From Pseudomonadota bacterium (lineage in GTDB: Bacteria; Pseudomonadota; Gammaproteobacteria; Burkholderiales; Burkholderiaceae_D), in the NCBI GenBank assembly GCA_023422955.1, contig JAFAGG010000095.1, positions 1 through 12,880 of the forward strand: a stretch of 12,880 nucleotides of DNA, written 5' to 3'. The translations under genes and the position numbers were made by a program. This document shows, in pieces, positions 1 to 7,175 of the stretch (within the stretch, counting starts at the first letter, position 1; every line of letters starts with the position of its first letter). The notes below the pieces were generated by a model. It saw nothing but the letters and a program-made list of their open reading frames with translations, was not told the origin of the DNA and did not search any database.

Positions 1-134
1 ACGAGAAAACGTTAGTCTGGCATTCTTATGGATGTTCATTCGGCTGGACTCCCTGAAATATTTGTTTGGCTGGAACCAACAAGTCTCTCAGACCCAGTTC
101 GAATGAACAACCTATTGAAACATCACAGCTAGGG
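1..134. other. Intergenic left edge, no gene seen
   Basis: I see no credible coding region, RNA gene or promoter in this stretch. It adjoins the repeat-like material at 135-313, so the gene-free interval at the left edge runs to 334, where the stop of the DUF429 gene begins. Confidence 0.5.
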
Positions 135-175
135 TGGGGATGGGTTAAACAGTTTGCACACGAAACCCATCCCCA
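135..175. repeat. Inverted repeat, hairpin without a U-tract
   Basis: GGGGATGGGTT at 136-146 is perfectly complementary to AACCCATCCCC at 164-174. One further T-A pair (135/175) extends it to 12 bp around a 17-nt loop. No U-run follows on either strand, so it is a poor rho-independent terminator. It looks more like the arm of an extragenic repeat element. It lies 160 bp beyond the stop of the leftward DUF429 gene and could still protect or process the 3' end of that transcript. Confidence 0.6.
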
Positions 176-181
176 TCCCCG

Positions 182-313
182 CCTTCTCCTTGAAGGGGAA
201 GGAGTATTTTCCTGCCTGCCCAGATAGTGCTTCGCGAAACTCCGTCTTCATCCTCTTGAAGGGAAGGGGGGACTGCCACTCTGCAGCGAATAGCGCTTCG
301 CAAAACCTTTGAA
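182..313. repeat. Diverged 66-bp tandem duplication
   Basis: Two units repeat with a constant 66-bp offset. The core TTGAAGG occurs at 190-196 and 256-262, and ATAGTGCTTCGCGAAAC at 224-240 matches ATAGCGCTTCGCAAAAC at 290-306. By hand alignment a little over half of the unit is identical, concentrated in these two blocks. Each unit also holds a CCTT.../...AAGG imperfect hairpin. The mix of pyrimidine-rich and purine-rich arms resembles dispersed intergenic repeats of proteobacteria, but no copy elsewhere can be tested here. Confidence 0.5.
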
Positions 314-334
314 ATGGAAGGCGAAGCAAAAGCC

Positions 335-1171
335 TCACGCCCCCGCAATCCACCCTTCCAGCGGATCAAAATCCGGCAAGCCGAAATTCCTGTCGCGCCT
401 TTGCCAGGCCCAGGCAGCAATCAGCGCGCATAACACTGCATCCAGCCAGTCACCACTGGCATCCTCAATCAGCCTGTCGCGAGAAGAACCCGCATCTAGC
501 GTTATGCCCAGTTTGTACCGACCCTGTTCCAGCGCTTCCACAATCTGTATTCGTGCCGCCTGACGTGCCAGTGTCTGTTTGGCTTTGTCATCGGACTTGT
601 ACGAAGCACGCGTAATGCTGCGCGCAATCAGCCCCGGATAAGCTTCCAGCGCGATGCGCTGCGGATCGCCTTCATGCAGGGTGTAGACAGTGAGGCCGGC
701 TGCGATCAGGCGGGGTGTGCCGGCATGCAGCATGTAAGCCACGGGCGGGTTGACCCATTTCATCGGCGACGATGAGCCGGCCGGCAAGTCGGTGGCGCGG
801 TGGGCGAACTTGTTGCCGATGGGGCGGGCGTCGCAGAAAGCCTTGAAGGTCAGGCGCAGCTCTTCGCGCGACAAGGACGTTACGTGAGCGATCAGTTGCG
901 GCCACGTCGTCGGCCAGCCCAGCGTTTCCACCAGTTCGCGCGGGAAAGAAAAAGGGAAGTCGAATGCGCCCAGCCACGGGCCGGGCTGGCGCAGCCAGGC
1001 ATCGAAAGCATCGAAGTCGTGCAGCGAGGTCAGTGATTGCAGATGGAACGTATCCTGTTCGAGTCTGCCCGATGCGATGGTGATGCCCTTGCGCTTGCAC
1101 GGCGCCGATGTGAAATCGATACCGTGCAGCAGCATGGATGGGGATACGCTGGAGGCAGCGTAAGAGGGCAT
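335..1171 (-). CDS. DUF429 family protein (RNase H-like fold)
   Basis: A 278-residue protein with the hallmark DUF429 opening, GIDFTSAP (residues 17-24), whose Asp19 fits the first acidic residue of an RNase H-like active site. Further candidate acidic residues are Asp71 in AFDFPFSFP, Glu176 in EAYPG, and Asp241/Asp244 in DWLDAVLCA. The family is predicted from fold to be nuclease-like, but I know of no established substrate. The start is uncertain: Met13 (position 1135) would put GIDFTSAP at the very N-terminus, as family members usually have it, and neither ATG has a clear Shine-Dalgarno sequence. It starts 24 nt after the ygiQ stop on the same strand, so the two are probably co-transcribed. 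Family assignment is firm; function is not. Confidence 0.85.
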   Translation of the reverse strand: MPSYAASSVSPSMLLHGIDFTSAPCKRKGITIASGRLEQDTFHLQSLTSLHDFDAFDAWLRQPGPWLGAFDFPFSFPRELVETLGWPTTWPQLIAHVTSLSREELRLTFKAFCDARPIGNKFAHRATDLPAGSSSPMKWVNPPVAYMLHAGTPRLIAAGLTVYTLHEGDPQRIALEAYPGLIARSITRASYKSDDKAKQTLARQAARIQIVEALEQGRYKLGITLDAGSSRDRLIEDASGDWLDAVLCALIAAWAWQRRDRNFGLPDFDPLEGWIAGA

Positions 1172-1195
1172 GCTGCTTGTCTGGTATTCGCTGAT

Positions 1196-3442
1196 TTACT
1201 TGCGGCGGCCGCGTGCCGTCGAAGCTGTCACTGGTTTGCCGCGTGTTCCCTGCGAGGAGGTTCGTGCTGGTGAGCGTTCAATGGCTGCGCCCGGACGCGG
1301 CTTCATCTGGCCATGCTTGCGCGCAATCGCCTGCGGCGTCGGCGTTTCCTTGCCGCGTGCGGCAGCAGGGTTGACCGGGTTGTAACGCGGCACCAGGTGC
1401 TGCGGGCCGTTGCCGATCAAATCCGAACGGCCCATGCGTGCCAGCGCTTCGCGGATGATGTCCCAGTTGTCGGGATCGTGATAACGCAGCAGGGCTTTGT
1501 GCAGGCGGCGTATCTTGCCGGTGCGCGGTGTCTCGACCGCTTCCGAATCGCGGCTGACTTTTCGCAGCGGATTCTTGCGGCCGTGGTACATCGCGGTGGC
1601 CATCGCCATCGGCGTGGGCAGGAAATTCTGCACCTGGTCGAGGCGGAAATTGTTCTGCTTGAGCCAGACGGCAAGATTCAGCATGTCTTCATCGGTGGTG
1701 CCGGGATGGGCAGCGATGAAGTAGGGAATCAGGTACTGCTCCTTGCCGGCTTCTTTCGAATATTTTTCGAACAGTTCCTTGAAGCGATAGTAAGCACCCA
1801 TGCCCGGCTTCATCATCTTGGACAGCGGGCCTTCCTCCGAATGCTCAGGCGCGATCTTCAGCAAGCCGCCGACGTGGTGGCTGACCAGTTCCTTCACATA
1901 CTCGGGCGAGCGCACTGCGAGGTCGTAGCGCAGGCCCGAGCTGACCAGGATTTTCTTGATGCCGGGGATTGCGCGGGCGCGGCGGTAAAGCTGGATCAGC
2001 TTGCCATGGTCGGTGTTGAGATTGCTGCAGATAGTCGGATAGACACACGACAGCCGCCGGCACGATTCCTCGACCTTCTTGTCCTTGCAGGCCAGGCGAT
2101 ACATGTTCGCGGTCGGCCCGCCCAGGTCGGAGATGGTGCCGGTGAAGCCCTTGGTCTTGTCGCGAATGAGTTCGATCTCGCGCAGGATGGACGGCTCGGA
2201 GCGGCTCTGGATGATGCGGCCTTCGTGTTCGGTGATCGAGCAGAAGGTACAGCCGCCGAAGCAGCCGCGCATGATGTTGACCGAGAAGCGGATCATTTCC
2301 CAGGCCGGGATGCGCGCCTTGCCGTAGGAAGGATGCGGCGAGCGCGCATAGTGCATGTCGAACACGTAATCCATTTCTTCCATGGACAAGGGCAGCGGCG
2401 GCGGATTGAGCCACACGTCGCGTTCGCCGTGCGCCTGCACCAGCGCGCGCGCATTGCCGGGATTGGATTCCAGGTGCAGCACGCGCGACGCATGGGCGTA
2501 GAGTACGGGATCAGTACTGACCGCTTCGAAGGAGGGTAGCCGCACGGCAGTCTTGCTGCGCGCTTCCTTCTGCATCGCCAGGCGCTGTTCGCGCGTGATC
2601 AGCATTACCGGTTTTTCCGCGGATGCTTTATTGCTGTCGGTGCCGCACGCCTCCGGTTCCTTCGTTTTCATTTCGTAAGGATCGGGATGCGGCTCGACCT
2701 TGCCCGGCATGTCGATGCTGCTGGAATCGGCTTCCTGCCAGTCGTCGGCGGGCTTCCAGCCTTTTGGAACCATGTAGGCGGTGCCGCGCAGATCGCGTAT
2801 GGACTTGATGGATTCGCCCGAGGCGATGCGATGAGTCAGATCTATCAGCGCACGTTCGGCATTGCCGTACAAAAGAATGTCGGCCTTGGAATCGAGTAGC
2901 ACCGAACGGCGTACCTTGTCCGACCAGTAATCGTAGTGGGCGATGCGGCGCAAGCTAGCTTCGATGCTGCCGATCACGATGCCGGCATCCGGATAGGCTT
3001 CGCGCGCACGTTGTGCATACACGATGACGGCGCGGTCCGGCCGCTTGTTCGGATCTCCGTTGGCCGTGTAGGCGTCTTCCGAGCGGATCTTGCGATCCGA
3101 GGTGTAGCGGTTGATCATCGAATCCATGTTGCCGGCAGTGATGCCGAAGTACAGATTCGGTTTTCCTAAACTGCGAAAGGCTTCGGCCGATTGCCAGTCC
3201 GGCTGGCTGATGATGCCGACGCGAAATCCCTGCGCTTCCAGCAGGCGGCCGATCAGCGCCATGCCGAAGCTGGGATGATCGATGTAGGCATCGCCTGTAA
3301 TCAGGATGATGTCGCAGCTATCCCAGCCGAGCTTGTCCATTTCCGCGCGCGACATCGGCAGGAAAGGCGCGGGCTTGATGGTGCGGCCCTTGTAGGAAGG
3401 GTAGGAAAGCAGGCTGGGCGGGGAGGCGTTCATGGGCGCCAT
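1196..3442 (-). CDS. ygiQ: YgiQ family radical SAM protein
   Basis: A 748-residue radical S-adenosylmethionine protein of the YgiQ (UPF0313) family. Seen directly: an N-terminal ligand-binding-like region (DIILITGDAYIDHPSFG, about 44-60); the radical SAM cluster motif CX3CX2C as MRGCFGGCTFC, with Cys394, Cys398 and Cys401 expected to bind a 4Fe-4S cluster; and the C-terminal DUF3362-type segment around PRTGKIRRLHKALLRYHDP. The length suits the family. Residues about 228-280 form a low-complexity, acidic linker (DDWQEADSSS... to KASAEKP). The reaction catalysed by YgiQ is not established. ATG codons at 3442 and 3433 are both possible and neither has a good ribosome site. A -10-like TACAAT (minus strand, 3446-3441) overlaps the first ATG. 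It probably heads a two-gene unit with the DUF429 gene. Confidence 0.95.
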   Translation of the reverse strand: MAPMNASPPSLLSYPSYKGRTIKPAPFLPMSRAEMDKLGWDSCDIILITGDAYIDHPSFGMALIGRLLEAQGFRVGIISQPDWQSAEAFRSLGKPNLYFGITAGNMDSMINRYTSDRKIRSEDAYTANGDPNKRPDRAVIVYAQRAREAYPDAGIVIGSIEASLRRIAHYDYWSDKVRRSVLLDSKADILLYGNAERALIDLTHRIASGESIKSIRDLRGTAYMVPKGWKPADDWQEADSSSIDMPGKVEPHPDPYEMKTKEPEACGTDSNKASAEKPVMLITREQRLAMQKEARSKTAVRLPSFEAVSTDPVLYAHASRVLHLESNPGNARALVQAHGERDVWLNPPPLPLSMEEMDYVFDMHYARSPHPSYGKARIPAWEMIRFSVNIMRGCFGGCTFCSITEHEGRIIQSRSEPSILREIELIRDKTKGFTGTISDLGGPTANMYRLACKDKKVEESCRRLSCVYPTICSNLNTDHGKLIQLYRRARAIPGIKKILVSSGLRYDLAVRSPEYVKELVSHHVGGLLKIAPEHSEEGPLSKMMKPGMGAYYRFKELFEKYSKEAGKEQYLIPYFIAAHPGTTDEDMLNLAVWLKQNNFRLDQVQNFLPTPMAMATAMYHGRKNPLRKVSRDSEAVETPRTGKIRRLHKALLRYHDPDNWDIIREALARMGRSDLIGNGPQHLVPRYNPVNPAAARGKETPTPQAIARKHGQMKPRPGAAIERSPARTSSQGTRGKPVTASTARGRRK

Positions 3443-3574
3443 TGTACCGGAAGGGGCAGTGCGCCGTTCCGGCTGCGGACCGTTTTTTGCGGGAGATGCC
3501 TGCTTGGAAAAGACTTCGTCCCGAATCAGGTGAATGCTGCAGCCAGCCTGGCAAGGGCGTGATTCGTCCAGCGC

Positions 3575-3823
3575 TTACTTGAAAGGGTTGTCCACTTCGT
3601 CGGTCGGCTCTATCGATACCTGGTCCGGCAAGTCTTCGGATTCCAGTATTTGCAGCGTTGCATCCAGCAGTGCTTTCAGTTCCTGCGCCAGGGCCAGGCC
3701 TTCCTTGTCGCGGGTAATCTGGACAGAACCATAAAGCTCCAGCCGGTCCAGCCGGTTTTCGATAGTGAGATCGCCGATCGTGATTGAATCGGCTTCATTG
3801 GCAAAGGGTTGCAGGGTTGACAT
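3575..3823 (-). CDS. Conserved-looking acidic 82-residue protein, unknown function
   Basis: I do not recognise a named domain. The 82-residue product is strongly acidic (about 18 Asp/Glu against 6 Lys/Arg). It has an N-terminal beta-prone part (SITIGDLTIENRLDRLELYGSVQI), a central helix (GLALAQELKALLDATLQIL) and an acidic tail ending DNPFK. No signal peptide or membrane segment is visible, so it should be cytoplasmic. GAGGAT (minus strand, 3833-3828), four bases before the ATG, is a fair ribosome site and supports this start. It lies 90 bp downstream of the secreted nuclease gene and 132 bp upstream of ygiQ, all on one strand. The reading frame with clear ribosome site and normal codon usage makes it a real gene; the role is unknown. 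Confidence 0.8.
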   Translation of the reverse strand: MSTLQPFANEADSITIGDLTIENRLDRLELYGSVQITRDKEGLALAQELKALLDATLQILESEDLPDQVSIEPTDEVDNPFK

Positions 3824-3872
3824 GCCTATCCTCGATATATGTGTTTGCGTTCGCGGTTGTTGCGAACGTCGT

Positions 3873-3908
3873 GATTATTGCGATTATTGCGATTATTGTG
3901 ATTGTTGC
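3873..3908. repeat. Four-copy 9-bp tandem repeat (GATTATTGC)
   Basis: Four adjacent 9-bp units: GATTATTGC (3873-3881), GATTATTGC (3882-3890), GATTATTGT (3891-3899) and GATTGTTGC (3900-3908). The first two are identical and the others differ by one base each. It fills the gap between the nuclease stop (3914) and the promoter/leader zone of the 82-residue gene. Such arrays can vary in copy number by slippage. Because the unit is 9 bp and non-coding, changes would alter spacing only. Confidence 0.85.
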
Positions 3909-3913
3909 GTTGG

Positions 3914-4699
3914 TCAGGACTTCGGCTTTCTGACGCGCGGATGCGGCAAGTTTACCCGCGTCTGCTTGATCTCTTGCGACATGGCCGGAAACAGGTTGAT
4001 GCCGAGGCGCTGTTCCAGCTCCGCAATCGACAGGATTTCGTAATCGGCGCCCGGCACATTGGGCGCGACATAGGCGGATGCCTGCCTGCGATGCGGCAGG
4101 TAGATGGCCTTGAACATGTGGGTGGGGATCAGCACGCGGCCTTTCAGGCGCTGCAGCCTTGCGCCCTCGAACATGGGGCCGGTAATCACATAGGCCTCGC
4201 CGCCGGAACGCGTGAAGCCGCGCGTGATGCCTTCTATTGCCGCCCACAGGTTCTGATTGTTGTGCGGGTCCTGGGGAACGATATTGGCCAGGGAAAAACT
4301 CTCGTACTGCGATTGCGTGCTGGCCATATCGGCGGAGGGGCTGAGATGGCCACGATCGAAGCCCGAGCGTGAATAGTCGCGCAGTTCGGCCCGATCCGCT
4401 GCCGGTAATTTCTTTTCTTCATGGAAGGTATTGCGGCGCTTGATCTTGCGGGCTTCCGTGATGCGCTGCTCGGTCAGATGCTGGGCTGACCACAAGGAGG
4501 TGCGTGCGATACCCGAATGCATGAGGGCGAACCCTTCAAAGCACAAGGGACGTGTACCTGCGGCCATCTTTTCATTGATGAATTCCGGCGGACGGCCATC
4601 GTTGAAATGCTGCGGACAGTCTTGCAGCGAGGCGGCAAAGCTGAATGAGGCCGCGAGGCTGGCAAACAGGGAAAAGAACAGTTTTCGTATTCGTATCAT
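3914..4699 (-). CDS. Exported DNA/RNA non-specific endonuclease (DRGH family)
   Basis: A 261-residue sugar-non-specific nuclease of the Serratia nuclease/NUC1 family (beta-beta-alpha-metal fold), which cuts DNA and RNA with a divalent metal. The ATG at 4699 gives a clean signal peptide: basic MIRIRK, hydrophobic LFFSLFASLAASFSF, cleavage near FAAS. An ATG at 4726 adds nine residues ahead of it and is less likely. Numbering from 4699, the catalytic DRGH lies at 115-118 (His118 general base). Asn148 and Glu156 in HNNQNLWAAIE follow at 30 and 38 residues, the spacing known from Serratia nuclease His89, Asn119 and Glu127. All key residues are present, so an active, secreted or periplasmic enzyme is expected. 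The C-terminus is basic (HPRVRKPKS). It is first of a leftward gene row. Confidence 0.93.
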   Translation of the reverse strand: MIRIRKLFFSLFASLAASFSFAASLQDCPQHFNDGRPPEFINEKMAAGTRPLCFEGFALMHSGIARTSLWSAQHLTEQRITEARKIKRRNTFHEEKKLPAADRAELRDYSRSGFDRGHLSPSADMASTQSQYESFSLANIVPQDPHNNQNLWAAIEGITRGFTRSGGEAYVITGPMFEGARLQRLKGRVLIPTHMFKAIYLPHRRQASAYVAPNVPGADYEILSIAELEQRLGINLFPAMSQEIKQTRVNLPHPRVRKPKS

Positions 4700-5028
4700 G
4701 GGAATGCAATCAGAGAGTCGACACACAGCACGCGCTGGCGCTGGGCAAAGCGCTTCGCCATCGCTGCCTGGTTGGCATCGAAAACGCCTGTTGTGATCAG
4801 ACTGGTTTCAGGCCGGCTCGTTCGGTGTGCAACTTAATGTCTAGGGATTTGTGCAAGATTTACCAGCAAGTGGTAAGCCTTACGAATGGAAGCAAGCATT
4901 AAAGGGCGGAAGGAAAAACTTGGGCGATAAGCGGGATGGGAGTGAGTAAAACGGGGATAAAAGCTTTTGAAACATAAATAGAACTTCTCATTGTCTCTTT
5001 CTTCGAAGCGGTGTTGTTGCCACTGCAC

Positions 5029-5043
5029 TGGCATAGCGATTGC
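5029..5043 (+). promoter_or_regulatory. Candidate sigma-54 (RpoN) promoter
   Basis: TGGCATAGCGATTGC matches the -24/-12 consensus TGGCACG-N4-TTGC except at two weaker positions. The invariant GG (5030-5031) and GC (5042-5043) are separated by exactly 10 bp. The predicted transcription start is near 5055, giving an untranslated leader of about 124 nt before the ATG at 5179. Sigma-54 promoters need an enhancer-binding activator, and no such gene or clear binding site is seen in the window. A match this good could arise by chance perhaps once in many tens of kilobases. Confidence 0.45.
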
Positions 5044-5163
5044 ACTATTGTAAAACAAGCTTTTCATGATCTGTCTTCAGAAGACTGATTTCCTGCCGCT
5101 CCAGAATACAGCGGACAAGTTCAGGATTCGCACGACATTCATCGCATTCACCAGGTAACACTA

Positions 5164-5171
5164 GGAAAGGA
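5164..5171 (+). promoter_or_regulatory. Ribosome binding site of the BON/SRPBCC gene
   Basis: GGAAAGGA lies seven bases before the ATG at 5179 and fixes this start. Confidence 0.7.
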
Positions 5172-5178
5172 TAGCAAG

Positions 5179-6360
5179 ATGGCATCTGACAATCGTGGTC
5201 ATTTGGCGGTATGGCTGGGCGGCATCGCTCTCGGCGCCGCCGCCATGTACGTTGCCGACCCCGCCCATGGCAAACGGCGCCGGGCGCTCGCGCAGGAGAA
5301 AATCCACAAGGCTGGCCGCCAGGCTGAAAAAACCTGGCAGACGGTGCGCCGCGATGCGGGCAGTCGTCTGCAGGGGCTGCAGTCTCAGACAGATCAATGG
5401 TTGGGCAGGCATGATGTAAAACCGATTGATGATCATGTGCTGGAGGCTCGCGTCAGTTCCAAGATCGGGCGCAAGGTGTCGAACTGGCATGCCATCGATG
5501 TCGATGCGCACCTGGGCTGCGTAACCCTGCGCGGTCCTATCCTGACCGAGGAAAAGGAATCGGTGCTGGAAATGGTGCGCGGCATTCCGGGCGTGCTGGA
5601 CGTGCGCGATGAACTGGATGTGTACGACGACCCGGATAATATTCCCGACTTGCAGGACTACTATGCATCGCCAAGACGCGGCCCATCCCGGCATGACAAG
5701 TGGTCGCCCGGCGCACGCCTGATGGCGGCGATCGGCGGCGGCCTGATTGGTTATTACGGCATCACGCGCCGCAATACCGCCGGCAGCATGATGGTGGCCG
5801 CTGGCCTGGGATTACTGGCGCGCAGCCTGGGCAATTACGAAGACCTGAAAGGCATGATCGCTTCCGAGCAGGGAAAAAGTGTGAGAGTGCAGAAGAGCAT
5901 AGAAATCAATGCCTCGCCCGAGAAGGTGTTTGACGCGTGGTCCCGCTATGAAAATTTCCCGCAATTCATGTCGTATGTGGTGGATGTGAAAGACCTGGGG
6001 CAGGGGCGTTCCCACTGGATGGTCAAGGGCCCATTGGGAATGAGTTATGAATGGAATTCCATCGTGACGGAATCGAGGCGGCCTTCCGTTCTGGCCTGGA
6101 AGAGCGAGCCCGGCGCGGAAATCGAGAATTCCGGCTCGGTACGCATGGTGGCGGCAAACGGTGGCACCCGCGTTACGGTGGAACTCTGTTATTGCCCGCC
6201 CGGCGGCGCGCTGGGTGAAGGTGTCGCCGCACTGACGGGGCGCAGCCCGGAACAGGAATTGGAAAGCGACTTGATGAGAATGAAGGAATTCATCGAGCAA
6301 AACCCTGCATCGCCGGAAAGCCCGGAGGTTGCCAGCACACAGGGGCAGGTGTTGCACTAG
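5179..6360 (+). CDS. Membrane-anchored BON and SRPBCC (cyclase-like) domain protein
   Basis: A 393-residue protein. Residues about 9-26 form a Gly/Ala-rich hydrophobic segment followed by a basic stretch (HGKRRRALAQ), like YtxH-type anchors. Residues 85-149 are a BON domain (VTLRGPILTEEKESVLEMV, then IPGVLDVRDELDV), a fold associated with membranes and osmotic stress. Residues about 180-217 are a second hydrophobic, Gly-rich segment. Residues about 235-375 are an SRPBCC/polyketide-cyclase-type domain (RVQKSIEINASPEKVFDAWS ... FPQFM), a ligand-binding fold with no ligand that I can name. The combination matches proteins annotated as membrane proteins with a cyclase domain. A good ribosome site fixes the start and a sigma-54-like site lies upstream. 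It converges on the receiver-Hpt gene with 35 bp between stops. Role in envelope stress is inference. Confidence 0.9.
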   Translation: MASDNRGHLAVWLGGIALGAAAMYVADPAHGKRRRALAQEKIHKAGRQAEKTWQTVRRDAGSRLQGLQSQTDQWLGRHDVKPIDDHVLEARVSSKIGRKVSNWHAIDVDAHLGCVTLRGPILTEEKESVLEMVRGIPGVLDVRDELDVYDDPDNIPDLQDYYASPRRGPSRHDKWSPGARLMAAIGGGLIGYYGITRRNTAGSMMVAAGLGLLARSLGNYEDLKGMIASEQGKSVRVQKSIEINASPEKVFDAWSRYENFPQFMSYVVDVKDLGQGRSHWMVKGPLGMSYEWNSIVTESRRPSVLAWKSEPGAEIENSGSVRMVAANGGTRVTVELCYCPPGGALGEGVAALTGRSPEQELESDLMRMKEFIEQNPASPESPEVASTQGQVLH

Positions 6361-6395
6361 ACAGGCGCTTTTACATAAGCTTGAGCGGAGCGGGA

Positions 6396-7175
6396 TTAGC
6401 GTGACGAGGCAGGGCGCCTGAGCATGGCGTGCAGGGTCAGACGGATCTGCTCGTAAGCAGACGCTATATCCGTCAGCTTGTCTTGCATGTCCTGCTGCGA
6501 ACAGCTTTTCATCTGCCTTTCGACATCGTGGCAGAGATCGCTCAGGTGCATCGCTCCGATAGACGCGCAGCAGCCGCTCATCATGTGAGCAATGCGCGAG
6601 GCAAGGAGGTGGTCGGAAGCTTGCAGTGCACTTCTCAGGTCGAGAAGACGTTGCGGCATGTCTTCCTCAAACATTTTCACCAGCTCCGCGAAGCCTGCGC
6701 CGCTGATTCTGTGCATGACTTCCAGTCCGCTGAGGTCGGCAGGGTGAGGGTCTGCCAGCAAGATCGTGCGGCGAATTAGCCAGGTGTCCAGCATCCGAGA
6801 CCAGCCATCCATGTGGAGGCGTTTGGACAGGCAGTCATCCATGCCGGCGGCAAGGCATTTTTCGATTTCTTCAGGATGTGCGTGGGCGGTCCAGCCGATG
6901 ATGGGTGTATGCCGGTCCGATTTTTCGATCTGACGTAGTGTTTGGCAGACCTGGTAGCCATCCATATCCGGCATCTGGCAATCCAGCAGAATCAGGTCGT
7001 AGCGCTGCCTTTCATAATGCGACAGCACCTCCTTGCCGCTTGATGCCAGATCGACTTCGCACTCCAGCTTCTCCAGCATGCGCTTGGCGATCTGGCAATT
7101 AATGGCATTGTCGTCGGCGACCAAGACGCGGTAACCGGCATAAGAGGGGCTTTCCCGAATGGAGAAGTTTTCCAT
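6396..7175 (-). CDS. Orphan receiver-Hpt phosphorelay protein
   Basis: A 259-residue two-domain signalling protein. Residues about 14-132 are a receiver domain: acidic pair Asp21-Asp22, phospho-acceptor Asp65 in LILLDCQMPDMDG, Thr96 in IIGWTAHA and Lys118 in DDCLSKRL. Residues about 155-250 are an Hpt domain with the phospho-histidine at His197 in RIAHMMSGCCASIGA. The canonical Hpt motif is HxxKG, but here the lysine is replaced by Ser200. There is no DNA-binding or enzymatic output domain and no transmitter kinase, so the protein resembles the detached tail of a BvgS/EvgS-type hybrid kinase and should pass phosphate between a kinase and a response regulator encoded elsewhere. The start is not backed by a strong ribosome site. 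No upstream kinase fragment is seen at 7176-7463, so this is not an obvious truncation. Confidence 0.9.
   Translation of the reverse strand: MENFSIRESPSYAGYRVLVADDNAINCQIAKRMLEKLECEVDLASSGKEVLSHYERQRYDLILLDCQMPDMDGYQVCQTLRQIEKSDRHTPIIGWTAHAHPEEIEKCLAAGMDDCLSKRLHMDGWSRMLDTWLIRRTILLADPHPADLSGLEVMHRISGAGFAELVKMFEEDMPQRLLDLRSALQASDHLLASRIAHMMSGCCASIGAMHLSDLCHDVERQMKSCSQQDMQDKLTDIASAYEQIRLTLHAMLRRPASSR

Larger units (their letters stand above)
4700..5178. other. Divergent intergenic region, about 480 bp
   Basis: This gap separates the leftward nuclease gene from the rightward BON/SRPBCC gene, so it should hold both promoters. The only strong signals are a sigma-54-type match at 5029-5043 and the ribosome site at 5164-5171, both for the rightward gene. 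I found no convincing sigma-70 promoter for the nuclease. Short reading frames here lack ribosome sites and recognisable protein features. Confidence 0.5.

Noticed and set aside
1313..2539. A 408-codon open frame on the plus strand
   Set aside because: It runs antisense to the well-supported ygiQ gene, has no recognisable protein features, and its length is explained by GC-rich codon bias of the true gene.
3873..3908. CRISPR-like array
   Set aside because: The 9-bp units are directly adjacent, with no spacers, and far too short for CRISPR repeats.
3795..4247. A 150-codon minus-strand frame ending in repeated Ile/Ala-rich sequence
   Set aside because: It overlaps the nuclease in another frame; the odd C-terminus is only a translation of the 9-bp tandem repeat.
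4834..5067. A 77-codon minus-strand frame upstream of the nuclease
   Set aside because: No ribosome site, no signal or domain, and it overlaps the candidate sigma-54 promoter region.
5812..6357. A 181-codon frame on the minus strand
   Set aside because: It is antisense to the SRPBCC domain of the BON/SRPBCC gene, with no ribosome site or recognisable domain.
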